From: Ferruginibacter sp.
GTDB taxonomy: Bacteria > Bacteroidota > Bacteroidia > Chitinophagales > Chitinophagaceae
DNA length: 64,000 nt
Reading direction: 5' to 3'
NCBI GenBank assembly: GCA_013141435.1
Contig: JABFQZ010000020.1
Location: forward strand, 40,095 to 104,094
Part shown: piece by piece, positions 37,646 through 45,330 of the stretch
Layout of the letters: each line of letters opens with the position of its first letter
Numbering within the stretch: the stretch's first letter is position 1
The notes under the pieces: model-generated
Databases searched by the model: none
Seen by the model: the letters and a program-made list of their open reading frames with translations, nothing else
Told to the model about the DNA's origin: nothing
Program-made: the position numbers and the translations under genes

Positions 37646-38827
37646 ATGTTTACCCGTAAAATATACCCAGCTTTAGAAAGCCATTTGCAAAAAAAACAAG
37701 TAACAGTAATTACTGGCTTGCGTCGTATTGGCAAATCTACAGCCATGAAATATTTGTACAATAAATCGGAATTAACAAACAAAGTGTATTTGGATTTGGA
37801 GCGTATAGAAAACCAAAATATTTTTTTACAAAATTCATACAAAGACATTGAAAGATCTATAGAGTTATTGGGTTTCGATTTTTTACAACCAGGTATAATA
37901 GCATTAGATGAAATACAAATGGTAAAAAATAGCAGCAGTATTATAAAAGCATTGTACGACGAATATGGTACAAAATTTATAGTTACAGGCTCAAGTTCGT
38001 TTTATTTAAAAAACCATTTTTCCGAAAGCTTGGCAGGACGCAAAAGAATATTTGAAATGAACCCACTCGACTTTGAAGAGTTTTTAATATTTAAAGAAAT
38101 AAATACAAAAGCAATACAAAAAGAAAAATTAAAAACGCTTTTGCCAACGTATTACAACTTGTATAAAGTACAATACGAAGAATATATACAATTTGGCGCT
38201 TTCCCCGAAGTTGTGTTGGCAAAAAGCAATGATGATAAAATAGCTTATTTAAAAGATATTTTAAATTCTCATATAGAGCTTGATGTAAAATTGTTGGGCG
38301 ATGTATCTTCGTCGGATATATTGTATAAACTTATTTTATTACTGGCAAATAGGGTAGGAAGCAAGGTAGATTATTCAAAAATAGCATCGTTATTAGGCAT
38401 AAATAGGCTAAAGGTAAAAGAGTATTTATTGTTGTTGGAATATACGTATTTAATTAGAACCATAAAACCTTTTACTAAAGGAATAGATAAGGAAATAACC
38501 AAACAAGCTAAAATTTATTTTGCCGATACAGGATTATTGCAAATTTGTGGGCAAACATCGAGTGGGGCAATTTTTGAAAACATAATTGCCAATCAATTAG
38601 CCAATATTGGCGAAATAAATTATTACGAAAAAAGCTCAGGCACCGAAATTGATTTTATTTTAGACAAAAGAACAGCCATAGAAGTAAAAGAAACGCCAAG
38701 CAGTTTTGATGTAAAAACAGTAGAAAAAAGAGCCAAACCTTTGGAGTTAGAAAATAATTTTGTAATAGGCAGAAGCCTTGCCCCAAGTGGGTTTAAAGAT
38801 TTTGTATGGGGTGGAAATATTTTTTAA
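37646..38827 (+). CDS. AAA ATPase with C-terminal DUF4143 domain
   Basis: A 393-residue ATP-binding protein of the AAA_14/DUF4143 group. Walker A is TGLRRIGKSTAMKYL (about residues 22-36), Walker B is IIALDEIQMVKN, and sensor-like VTGSSSFYLKNH follows. The DUF4143 part (about 195-370) has LLLEYTYLIRTIKPF and the nuclease-like EKSSGTEIDFILDKRTAIEVKE, which resembles a PD-(D/E)XK core (E, D, ExK). These proteins are common accessory genes with patchy distribution and uncertain function. It stands alone, next to a repeat element and a broken gene, which fits an accessory locus. Confidence 0.85.
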   Translation: MFTRKIYPALESHLQKKQVTVITGLRRIGKSTAMKYLYNKSELTNKVYLDLERIENQNIFLQNSYKDIERSIELLGFDFLQPGIIALDEIQMVKNSSSIIKALYDEYGTKFIVTGSSSFYLKNHFSESLAGRKRIFEMNPLDFEEFLIFKEINTKAIQKEKLKTLLPTYYNLYKVQYEEYIQFGAFPEVVLAKSNDDKIAYLKDILNSHIELDVKLLGDVSSSDILYKLILLLANRVGSKVDYSKIASLLGINRLKVKEYLLLLEYTYLIRTIKPFTKGIDKEITKQAKIYFADTGLLQICGQTSSGAIFENIIANQLANIGEINYYEKSSGTEIDFILDKRTAIEVKETPSSFDVKTVEKRAKPLELENNFVIGRSLAPSGFKDFVWGGNIF

Positions 38828-38911
38828 AATCTTATAATTTTACATTACGAAGCAAGGATAAAAACGAATACAAAGTTTTAAAATGCTTAGTATTAGTTGT
38901 TTTATTTATGC

Positions 38912-39566
38912 TTAGTTTGTAGTTATTTCAATGTTATTAGAAAAGCCAGTGGCTTCAATTTGTGTGTTAATTCTGTCGGCAGAAATGCCTTTTCTTTTTA
39001 TTAAATATTTAGATATTTTCTTTAATCTTTTGTTTGCAATTGTAGTTTGATTTTGTGAATCCCTATTATCTGTAAATGCAGTTATTTCAATTTGATGGGT
39101 GTGTTTAGGATTTAATGATGCAGATAAATTAGTTAGTTTCTTTTTGTTTTCTTGTGAAAGTCTTTTTAATATGGAGTTTTTATAATTTAATGTTGAATAA
39201 TGCTTGAAGCTATAAAACTAGAACAATATCCAGCTATTATCGATTGAGTTCTTTTTTCATTACCATTGCCCACTAAAACATTAATATTTTCTAAAAGTTC
39301 AGCATCACAAAAATTTTGGTTGTTTTTTATCAAAGAGGTATCGCTAATTGATGCTTTGTTATTTTTGTCATTTTTTTTTCTTTTAGTATAGTGGCAGGTT
39401 TAATTTTTTGGGCAGAAGAGGTAAAACTTTTAAAAGTGAAAATTGTAAAAATCGTAAATAATATGATTACATTTATCACAATGCTTACCGCCTTGCTTTT
39501 CTGGCATAGCTGCAAAATTTTCTTGGCATGGGTTAGGTATTGTAAAAAAAGTGGTTTAAATTTCAT
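38912..39566 (-). pseudogene. OmpA-family protein, broken by two frameshifts
   Basis: The minus strand encodes three pieces of one protein in different frames. Piece 1 starts at the ATG at 39566 (MKFKPLFLQYL, one transmembrane helix). Piece 2 (KASISDTSLIKNNQNFCDAE, then LLENINVLVGNGNEKRTQSI) is reached by a -1 shift at the nine-T run at 39371-39379. Piece 3, reached by another -1 shift between about 39190 and 39239, holds an OmpA-like peptidoglycan-binding domain: IEITAFTDNRDSQNQTTIAN and KRLKKISKYLIKRKGISADR. It ends at TAA (38912). Both shifts could be single-base deletions, either real decay or sequencing error. Confidence 0.75.
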
Positions 39567-39652
39567 GTAATAAAAATACATAAAAACAACATTTAAAAAA
39601 TATTAATTAATTTAGTGTTTTAAAGCTAACAGTAAAACCCCTTACAAATACT

Positions 39653-40462
39653 ATGTACAATTTATTAAAAGGAAAAAAAGGAATAATTTTTGGTGCATTA
39701 GATGAAAAATCTATAGCATGGATTACGGCACTTAAATGCCATGAAGAAGGTGCCGAAATTGTATTAAGTAATGCACCTGTAGCTATGCGCATGGGCGAAA
39801 TAAATAAATTAGCTGCACAAATAAATGCACCTGTAATAGGCTGCGATGTAAGCAATGCCGAAGATGTAGAAAATCTTATTGTAAAAACAATGGAGCATTT
39901 TGGTGGAGGTTTCGATTTTATTTTACACTCTATAGGAATGAGCATAAATGTGCGTAAAGGCAAACATTATACTGAAATAGATTATGTACACAACCTAAAA
40001 ACCTACGAAATAAGTAGTATGAGCTTGCACCGAGTACTTGCAACTTGTATGAAACATGATGCACTTAACGAATGGGCAAGTGTGGTAGCTTTAACATATA
40101 TTGCTGCACAACGTATTTTTCCGGATTATAGCGAAATGGCCGATGCAAAAGCATTGTTGGAAAGTGTAGCTCGTAGTTTTGGGTATCATTATGGAGTAAA
40201 AAAACATGTAAGAGTAAATACGATTTCGCAATCGCCTACACGTACTACTGCAGGTAGTGGTGTAAAGGGTTTTGATGGGTTTGTAACTTATGCCGAAAAA
40301 ATGAGCCCACTTGGCAATGCAAGTGCCGAAGCTTGTGGTAACTATTGTGTATCGTTGTTTAGTGATCTTACTAAAATGGTTACTATGCAAAATTTATTTC
40401 ATGATGGTGGTTTTTCAAATACAGGTGTAACCCAAGCTGTAATAGAGCAAATGGAAAAATAA
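39653..40462 (+). CDS. fabI: Enoyl-[acyl-carrier-protein] reductase FabI
   Basis: An SDR-fold reductase of 269 residues that reduces enoyl-ACP in the last step of fatty-acid elongation, using NAD(P)H. It has the FabI nucleotide-binding GKKGIIFGALDEKSIAWITA, the strand-4 motif ILHSIGMS, and the catalytic YX6K-type segment FPDYSEMADAKALLES. It also has the conserved VRVNTISQSPTRTTAGSGVKGF. In FabI the usual P at the last segment is often followed by small loops as here. A perfect hairpin follows. Confidence 0.94.
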   Translation: MYNLLKGKKGIIFGALDEKSIAWITALKCHEEGAEIVLSNAPVAMRMGEINKLAAQINAPVIGCDVSNAEDVENLIVKTMEHFGGGFDFILHSIGMSINVRKGKHYTEIDYVHNLKTYEISSMSLHRVLATCMKHDALNEWASVVALTYIAAQRIFPDYSEMADAKALLESVARSFGYHYGVKKHVRVNTISQSPTRTTAGSGVKGFDGFVTYAEKMSPLGNASAEACGNYCVSLFSDLTKMVTMQNLFHDGGFSNTGVTQAVIEQMEK

Positions 40463-40485
40463 TATTTGTAGAAAATATTTGAAAA

Positions 40486-40522
40486 ATATCGATGCCAACT
40501 TTTTAAAAGTTGGCATCGATAT
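40486..40522. terminator. Long perfect hairpin between fabI and the response regulator gene
   Basis: ATATCGATGCCAACTTTT and AAAAGTTGGCATCGATAT form an 18-bp inverted repeat with essentially no spacer. It lies between convergent genes and probably stops transcripts from both sides, although no T-tract follows on either side. Confidence 0.6.
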
Positions 40523-40548
40523 GTATGGAATAAGTTGGCTTCTTTTTA

Positions 40549-41238
40549 TTATTCTTTCACACTAAATTTAAACCCAATGCCGTGTAAGTTTTCTATAACA
40601 ATGTTTTCATCTTTGCACAATATCTTTCTAAGTCGAGAAATAAATACATCTAAACTTCGTCCCATAAAATAATCATCGTTGCCCCAAAGTGTTTTTAATA
40701 TATCTTCTCTTTTCAAAACCTTTTGAGGGTTTTGTATAAATAGTTTTAGTAACTCGGCTTCACGTAGGGTAAGTGTAGCTTTTTCGTTTTCATAAATTAT
40801 TTCATAATTATTGGTATCAAATTGGTATTTGCCTACATGGTAAATTTTATTTTTACTTGTATTTTTTTTACTACGCTGCAAAAATATTTCTATTTTTAAA
40901 ACCAACTCTTCTATACTAAATGGCTTTACCAAATAATCGTCGGCACCAAGTTTTAGGCCTTTTATTTTGTCTTCTTTTAAGGTTTTTGCCGATAAAAATA
41001 TAATAGGTATTTCGTTGTTAAATTGTCTTATTACTTGAGCTATTTCAAAGCCATCTTTTTTTGGAACCATAATATCTAATATGCAAATATCATATTCTTG
41101 ACTTTCAAAATTATGTAATGCTGTTGCACCATCGGCAAAATGGTGCACTTGGTAATTGTTTATTTCCAAACTATCTTTTGTAAGGTAGGCAAGGGTTTCG
41201 TCGTCTTCTACATATAATACTTTGTATTGCTTAGTCAT
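40549..41238 (-). CDS. OmpR/PhoB-family response regulator (RprY-like)
   Basis: A 229-residue regulator. The receiver domain (about residues 1-120) has the acidic pair VEDDE, the phospho-acceptor Asp in DICILDIMVPKKDG (about residue 53), Ser in IIFLSA and Lys in YLVKPF. The trans_reg_C winged helix (about 130-228) has LTLREAELLKLFIQNPQKVLKREDIL and RSLDVFISRLRKIL. The gene overlaps the end of its kinase gene by 8 bases. It resembles RprY of Bacteroides. Direct repeats upstream of the operon may be its binding sites. Confidence 0.92.
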   Translation of the reverse strand: MTKQYKVLYVEDDETLAYLTKDSLEINNYQVHHFADGATALHNFESQEYDICILDIMVPKKDGFEIAQVIRQFNNEIPIIFLSAKTLKEDKIKGLKLGADDYLVKPFSIEELVLKIEIFLQRSKKNTSKNKIYHVGKYQFDTNNYEIIYENEKATLTLREAELLKLFIQNPQKVLKREDILKTLWGNDDYFMGRSLDVFISRLRKILCKDENIVIENLHGIGFKFSVKE

Positions 41239-42490
41239 GTGTTGGTATTAATATTTTTATGGTAGTACCTTCTTGTATTTTACTATGTAATGTAATATTC
41301 CAATTATGTTCTTTGCAAATTCTTTTTACATAAAAAAGCCCTAAGCCAAAGCCATTTACCTCATTACTTTTTATATTTTTTATTCTGTAAAATTTTTCAA
41401 ATATATGTTGTTGTTCTTTTATTGGTATTCCTATTCCATTATCAGTAAAAATTAATTGCACAAACTTTTTTTGCTTTTCTATCTTAATTAAAATAATCGG
41501 ATTTGTACTTGCATATTTTGCTGCATTATCTAATAAATTATAAACCAGGTTAGAAAAATGAAATTCATCGGCAAAAATAGATACATCAGCATTGTTATTT
41601 ATTTTTATAACTGCATTTGGGTATTTAAGTAAAATGTTATCTACCACTAATTGTACAGAATTTACAACATGTATACTAGTTTTTTGAAGGCTTATTTTAT
41701 TGTTATCAGCTTTTGCAAGGTTTAATATTTTTTCTACATGGTTGTTAAGTTTTACTGCTTGTTGGGTTATGAGTTCGGTATATTTTTTTAGTTTATCATT
41801 TAGTAAAATTGGCTCTTGCTTATCCAAAAAATTAGAGGCAATAAGTATAGAAGATATTGGTGTTTTAAACTCATGGGTCATGTTATTAATAAAATCATTT
41901 TGCAGCTCGGAGTATTTTTTTTGCTGTAAAATGGTAAAGGCAGAATATCCATACAGCATAAGTACAATGAGCATTACAAGCGAAAATATTATCCAAATAT
42001 GTAGTGCTTTGTATATGTATTTATCTAAATTAGGGAAATGTACGGCAAAATAATATGCCATTCCATTTTTTGCAAGCGCAAAGTTTGTTTTATTTTTTTT
42101 ACTGTTATTTTCTTCCGAAATGTATTTGCCATATTTCATACATTCTTTTGTACAGTCGTAATAACCGTATTCAAAATCGGCACCAATGTCAAATTTTTCA
42201 AATTCATTTTTTAGGTAATAATCTAAAGATGCTTCTTCAAATTTGCTATTTACATTTACAACATAATAATTATTGCTTTTTTTTTCGATAGGGTTTGTTT
42301 GTGGTAATGCAGTATTGCTTTCTACATTTAACTTGCCCGATACTTCTAATAAAGCAACATGTACTTTTTGGGCAAATTTTTTTTCTTCGTAGTTGTATGC
42401 TTGGCGTAGCAATAAAAATTGCAAAATCATAATGCCTACAATTACAATAAAGCCAAGCCACAGAGCAATATTTAGTTTTTTTATTTTCAT
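41231..42490 (-). CDS. Sensor histidine kinase (RprX-like)
   Basis: A membrane kinase of about 419 residues with two transmembrane helices (about residues 8-28 and 165-187) enclosing an extracytoplasmic domain of about 135 residues with two Cys (YDCTKEC). The cytoplasmic part has HisKA with the phospho-His in NNMTHEFKTPISSI, the N-box NLVYNLLDNAAKY, the G1 box TDNGIGIP and the G2 box GFGLGLFYVKRI. I use the ATG at 42490 rather than the TTG two codons earlier. It pairs with the response regulator downstream. Confidence 0.92.
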   Translation of the reverse strand: MKIKKLNIALWLGFIVIVGIMILQFLLLRQAYNYEEKKFAQKVHVALLEVSGKLNVESNTALPQTNPIEKKSNNYYVVNVNSKFEEASLDYYLKNEFEKFDIGADFEYGYYDCTKECMKYGKYISEENNSKKNKTNFALAKNGMAYYFAVHFPNLDKYIYKALHIWIIFSLVMLIVLMLYGYSAFTILQQKKYSELQNDFINNMTHEFKTPISSILIASNFLDKQEPILLNDKLKKYTELITQQAVKLNNHVEKILNLAKADNNKISLQKTSIHVVNSVQLVVDNILLKYPNAVIKINNNADVSIFADEFHFSNLVYNLLDNAAKYASTNPIILIKIEKQKKFVQLIFTDNGIGIPIKEQQHIFEKFYRIKNIKSNEVNGFGLGLFYVKRICKEHNWNITLHSKIQEGTTIKILIPTHD

Positions 42491-42544
42491 GTGCAATACA
42501 AGGTTACTATAAAATGTATTGAAATCTTAATGCATTTAATTTTC

Positions 42545-42598
42545 ATTAACAAACATTGGGCAATCGTTAACAACTATTCGGTTATCGTTAACAGCTAT
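42545..42598. promoter_or_regulatory. Three direct half-sites with 21-bp spacing
   Basis: ATTAACAAACATT (from 42545), GTTAACAACTATT (from 42566) and GTTAACAGCTATA (from 42587) repeat exactly every 21 bases. They lie in the divergent region between the kinase operon and the DUF1573 gene. The spacing of two helical turns puts all three on one face of the DNA, as expected for a regulator of the OmpR type binding in tandem. Confidence 0.55.
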
Positions 42599-42685
42599 AA
42601 AAACACTAGGGGTTTACTTTTACATTGTTAATTACTTGCAAGGTAAAACACAAATATTTTTTATACACTTTTAAAAACAACTATT

Positions 42686-43093
42686 ATGAAATTAGTAAAA
42701 TTATTTTCTCTTTTGGCTTTAGTTTTAACTTTTATGTCTTTTACTGCAAAAGATAATTTACCAAAAAGCAAATTTTATTCTGCGTATTTTAATAATTCTA
42801 TTTCTTGGAAAACAGATGTGATAGACTTAGGAGAAATACCAGTTGGAAAACCTGTAACTATTGAATTTGAATTTACGAACAATAGTAAAGCTGAAGTAAT
42901 TGTAACCGATGCAAAAGCTAGCTGCGGTTGTACCGTAGCTGATTATCCTAAGCAACCTATTGCTGCTGGCAAAACTGCAAAAATATCTGCTACATATAAT
43001 GCAGCAACTGCAGGTGCTTTTAGTAAAAATGTAACCGTAAGTTTTGCTAATGAAGAATCGAAAGTACTTAGTTTTAAAGGCACTGTAAAATAG
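42686..43093 (+). CDS. DUF1573 secreted protein
   Basis: A 135-residue protein with a signal peptide (MKLVKLFSLLALVLTFMSFTA). One DUF1573 Ig-like domain follows (about residues 45-135): DLGEIPVGKPVTIEFEFTNN, VTDAKASCGCTVADYPKQPI and GKTAKISATYNA. The SCGCT Cys pair is a hallmark of the domain. It is diverged from the kinase operon and shares the 21-bp repeat array with it, so it may be a target of that two-component system. Confidence 0.88.
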   Translation: MKLVKLFSLLALVLTFMSFTAKDNLPKSKFYSAYFNNSISWKTDVIDLGEIPVGKPVTIEFEFTNNSKAEVIVTDAKASCGCTVADYPKQPIAAGKTAKISATYNAATAGAFSKNVTVSFANEESKVLSFKGTVK

Positions 43094-43116
43094 TAACTTT
43101 ATTTATACAGTAATTT

Positions 43117-43148
43117 AAAAGCCAATGCAAATTTGCATTGGCTTTTTT
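43117..43148 (+). terminator. Rho-independent terminator after the DUF1573 gene
   Basis: Stem AAAAGCCAATGCAAAT/ATTTGCATTGGCTTTT followed by more T. The ORF-track start of the next gene (43133) lies inside it. Confidence 0.85.
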
Positions 43149-43177
43149 GTATTAAGCAAAATAATTATTTTTACAAT

Positions 43178-43660
43178 ATGTATAGAAAAGCTACCGAAAA
43201 TGATTTTGAATTTATTTATGCATTATTTATGCATCCTACAATAAACCCACATTTGTTGTATGAAAATATGAGTGAGCAAGACTTTAAACCAATTTTTGAA
43301 GACTTACTTAATAAAGAAATATTGTATGTTTTTGAAATCGAAGAAAAGCCTGTAGGCATGTTTAAACTTATACGCCACACTTATAGAAGTGCGCATGTAG
43401 CATACTTAGGAAGTTTTGCTATACACCCAAATTATATTGGAAATGGCTTTGGTACAAAAATGCTTAAAGTTATTATTGCATTTGCAAAAGATATTGGCAT
43501 TAAAAGATTAGAGCTAAGTGCTGGTGTAAGAAATGAAAAGGCAATTTTGCTTTATGAAAAATGTGGGTTTGAAAAGGAAGGAGTATTAAGGAATCTTACT
43601 TATTTTGAAAGTGAAAAGATGTTTATAGATGAAGTAATGATGAGTTATATAATAGAGTAA
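43178..43660 (+). CDS. GNAT acetyltransferase
   Basis: A 160-residue N-acetyltransferase starting at the ATG at 43178 (MYRKATENDFEFIYALF). The acetyl-CoA motif A is AYLGSFAIHPNYIGNGFGTKMLKVIIAFAK, and motif B follows as RLELSAGVRNEKAILLYEKCGFEKEGVLR. The substrate is unknown. The longer track ORF begins in the preceding terminator and can be dismissed. Confidence 0.88.
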   Translation: MYRKATENDFEFIYALFMHPTINPHLLYENMSEQDFKPIFEDLLNKEILYVFEIEEKPVGMFKLIRHTYRSAHVAYLGSFAIHPNYIGNGFGTKMLKVIIAFAKDIGIKRLELSAGVRNEKAILLYEKCGFEKEGVLRNLTYFESEKMFIDEVMMSYIIE

Positions 43661-43726
43661 TATTAGATAAAGTAATTTTTTTGTAATAGGCTAAAAATGC
43701 TAATTGTAAGTATAAAGTTAAATAAA

Positions 43727-43796
43727 TACGCCTGATTGGAGGGGAAAGCCCACAGGGAGGAACGACCGAGGACTTGTACCAAAAAGCAGGGCTAAA
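43727..43796 (-). repeat. Interspersed intergenic element, copy E (minus orientation)
   Basis: On the minus strand this reads AGCCCTGCTTTTTGGTACAA, then GTCCTCGGTCGTTCCTCCCT, and ends CCAATCAGGCGTA. It aligns with copy B at 16973-17048 from end to end with a few short gaps. It sits upstream of rplU but ends well before its promoter, so it is unlikely to be a ribosomal-protein leader. Confidence 0.65.
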
Positions 43797-43923
43797 GATG
43801 ATTTATACACAACTGCTGGCGTACAACTGTTTAATAATCAATTAGTTTAGATAAGGAATAATTATTTTGTGTAGAAAATTTTAATAAAGTAAAAATAGTT
43901 GACAATTTTAAAGGATAAAGTTG

Positions 43924-43931
43924 TACTTTTG
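43924..43931 (+). promoter_or_regulatory. -7 promoter box of rplU (TACTTTTG)
   Basis: TACTTTTG matches TAnnTTTG, with a TTG 22 bases upstream (43899-43901), and lies 22 bases before the ATG at 43954. It falls inside the longer ORF-track version of the gene. Confidence 0.6.
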
Positions 43932-43953
43932 CAGTCCTAAATTTGGATTAGAT

Positions 43954-44259
43954 ATGTTAGCAATTGTAAAAATAGCTGGTCAGCAATTTAAAGTAAAAGC
44001 AGGTGACCGCTTATATGTACCTCATATTGAGGGCAAAACTGGAGATTCGGTAGAGTTTTCGGATGTATTATTTACTAGTAATGGCGATGCCATTGTAAGT
44101 GGTGCAAATGTAAAAGCTGTGGTAACCGCAGAAATTTTAAACGACCTTGTAAAAGGCGAAAAAGTAATAGCGTTTAAAATGAAAAGAAGAAAAGGTTTCC
44201 GTAAAAAGCACGGACATCGTACTCAGTACACACATTTAAAAGTAACTGCAATAGCATAA
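43954..44259 (+). CDS. rplU: 50S ribosomal protein L21
   Basis: L21 of 101 residues: MLAIVKIAGQQFKVKAGDRLYVP, then FKMKRRKGFRKKHGHRTQYTHLKV, as in the family. The start is the ATG at 43954; the track's 11 extra residues include the promoter box. rpmA follows 91 bases downstream, as is usual. Confidence 0.97.
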   Translation: MLAIVKIAGQQFKVKAGDRLYVPHIEGKTGDSVEFSDVLFTSNGDAIVSGANVKAVVTAEILNDLVKGEKVIAFKMKRRKGFRKKHGHRTQYTHLKVTAIA

Positions 44260-44350
44260 TAAAAAGTTATAAGTTAAAAGTTGGTATCTAAATATACTAA
44301 ATGTATTTAAAATTTAAAACTTAAAAGCTAAAACTCAAAAAGTATAAAAC

Positions 44351-44617
44351 ATGGCACATAAGAAAGGTGAAGGTTCCGTAAAAAACGGTAGAGATTCACA
44401 AGCAAAAAGATTAGGTGTAAAAATATTTGGTGGCCAAGCTGCAATTGCAGGCAACATTATTATTCGCCAAAGAGGTACACAATACCACCCTGGTAAAAAT
44501 GTTGGTCTTGGAAAGGACTTTACAATTTTTGCAATGACTGATGGGTTGGTAGAATTTAGAAAAACAAAAGGCGATAAAACTTTTGTTTCGGTTGCTGCTA
44601 TAGAAGCTACTGCATAG
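44351..44617 (+). CDS. rpmA: 50S ribosomal protein L27
   Basis: L27 of 88 residues with the conserved N-terminal [24 protein letters not shown], where the tail reaches the peptidyl-transferase centre, and the core [23 protein letters not shown]. The N terminus has no cleavable Firmicutes-type extension. It is co-transcribed with rplU. Confidence 0.97.
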   Translation: MAHKKGEGSVKNGRDSQAKRLGVKIFGGQAAIAGNIIIRQRGTQYHPGKNVGLGKDFTIFAMTDGLVEFRKTKGDKTFVSVAAIEATA

Positions 44618-44698
44618 TTTTTTTGAAATTTATTTTGGTAATTAAGAAAATGTATTTATTTTTAATCTTTATTACTAACCATAATTAAATTCAAACAA

Positions 44699-44974
44699 AT
44701 GGCAACAGCAAAAAAAGCAGCTCCAAAAAAAGCTGCAGCAAAAAAAGCAGCACCTGCAAAGAAGGCAGCTCCTGCAAAAAAAGCAGCTCCTAAAAAAGCA
44801 GCACCAGTAAAAAAAGCAGCACCTGCTAAAAAAGCAGCACCAGTAAAAAAAGCAGCACCTGCTAAAAAAGCAGCTCCTGCAAAAAAAGCGGCTCCTAAAA
44901 AAGCAGCTCCTGCAAAAAAAGCAGCTCCTAAAAAAGCGGCTCCTGCAAAAAAAGCAGCTCCAAAAAAGAAATAA
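44699..44974 (+). CDS. Lys/Ala/Pro repeat protein resembling a histone H1 tail, 91 aa
   Basis: The whole protein is low-complexity: after MATAK it is built of KKAAP, AKKAAP and PKKAAP units to the C-terminal KKK. It would carry roughly 35-40 Lys and no acidic residue. Such tails occur in bacterial H1-like proteins and fused to HU; here it stands alone. It may bind DNA or RNA, but function is inferred only from composition. The minus-strand ORF of 106 residues over the same bases is a shadow. A strong terminator follows the gene. Confidence 0.75.
   Translation: MATAKKAAPKKAAAKKAAPAKKAAPAKKAAPKKAAPVKKAAPAKKAAPVKKAAPAKKAAPAKKAAPKKAAPAKKAAPKKAAPAKKAAPKKK
44719..44970 (+). repeat. Tandem 15-18-base coding repeats of the KAAP protein
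   Basis: The DNA is made of recurring blocks such as GCAGCTCCTGCAAAAAAA and GCAGCACCAGTAAAAAAA. Such an array can change length by slipped-strand replication and is hard to assemble from short reads. Confidence 0.7.
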
Positions 44975-44995
44975 TAAAGCATAGCTTTAAAGTTT

Positions 44996-45030
44996 AAAAA
45001 AAAGTCTCAATATTATTGAGACTTTTTTTA
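44996..45030 (+). terminator. Rho-independent terminator after the KAAP gene
   Basis: Stem AAAAAGTCTCAA/TTGAGACTTTTT with loop TATTA and a T-tract. The rest of the gap to 45330 is AT-rich; only a near match to a -7 box (GACATTTG at 45237) was seen, and no gene. Confidence 0.85.
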
Positions 45031-45330
45031 TGATACACTTTTTTATGATATCATGGTATTATATATATATTCATAAAATAATTTTTTCGATTTTTTAATG
45101 CCATTCTTTTTTATTATTGTTTTTTTCTAATACAAACAATAATAATTATCACAGAGTCTTTGGAAGTTTATTAATAATTAGTATTGGTAAAATCTATTAA
45201 AAAAATAGAATAGTTTTTGATTTAAAAAATAATAGGGACATTTGTAAAATACACTTATATATTGATGAATTTATTTGCAAATTTTTTAGTGAGAGACATG
45301 TACAATCATCATCATAAAAATTAAATAACA

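Noticed and set aside
43727-43953. GC-rich block before rplU as a ribosomal-protein leader or RNase P fragment
   Set aside because: The block aligns with the intergenic element at 16973-17048 and ends upstream of the rplU promoter, so it would not be in the rplU transcript.
44662-44982. Minus-strand ORF of 106 residues made of FFAGAAFLGAA repeats
   Set aside because: It is the antisense shadow of the KAAP repeat gene; the plus frame has a proper start, sensible context after rpmA and a terminator.
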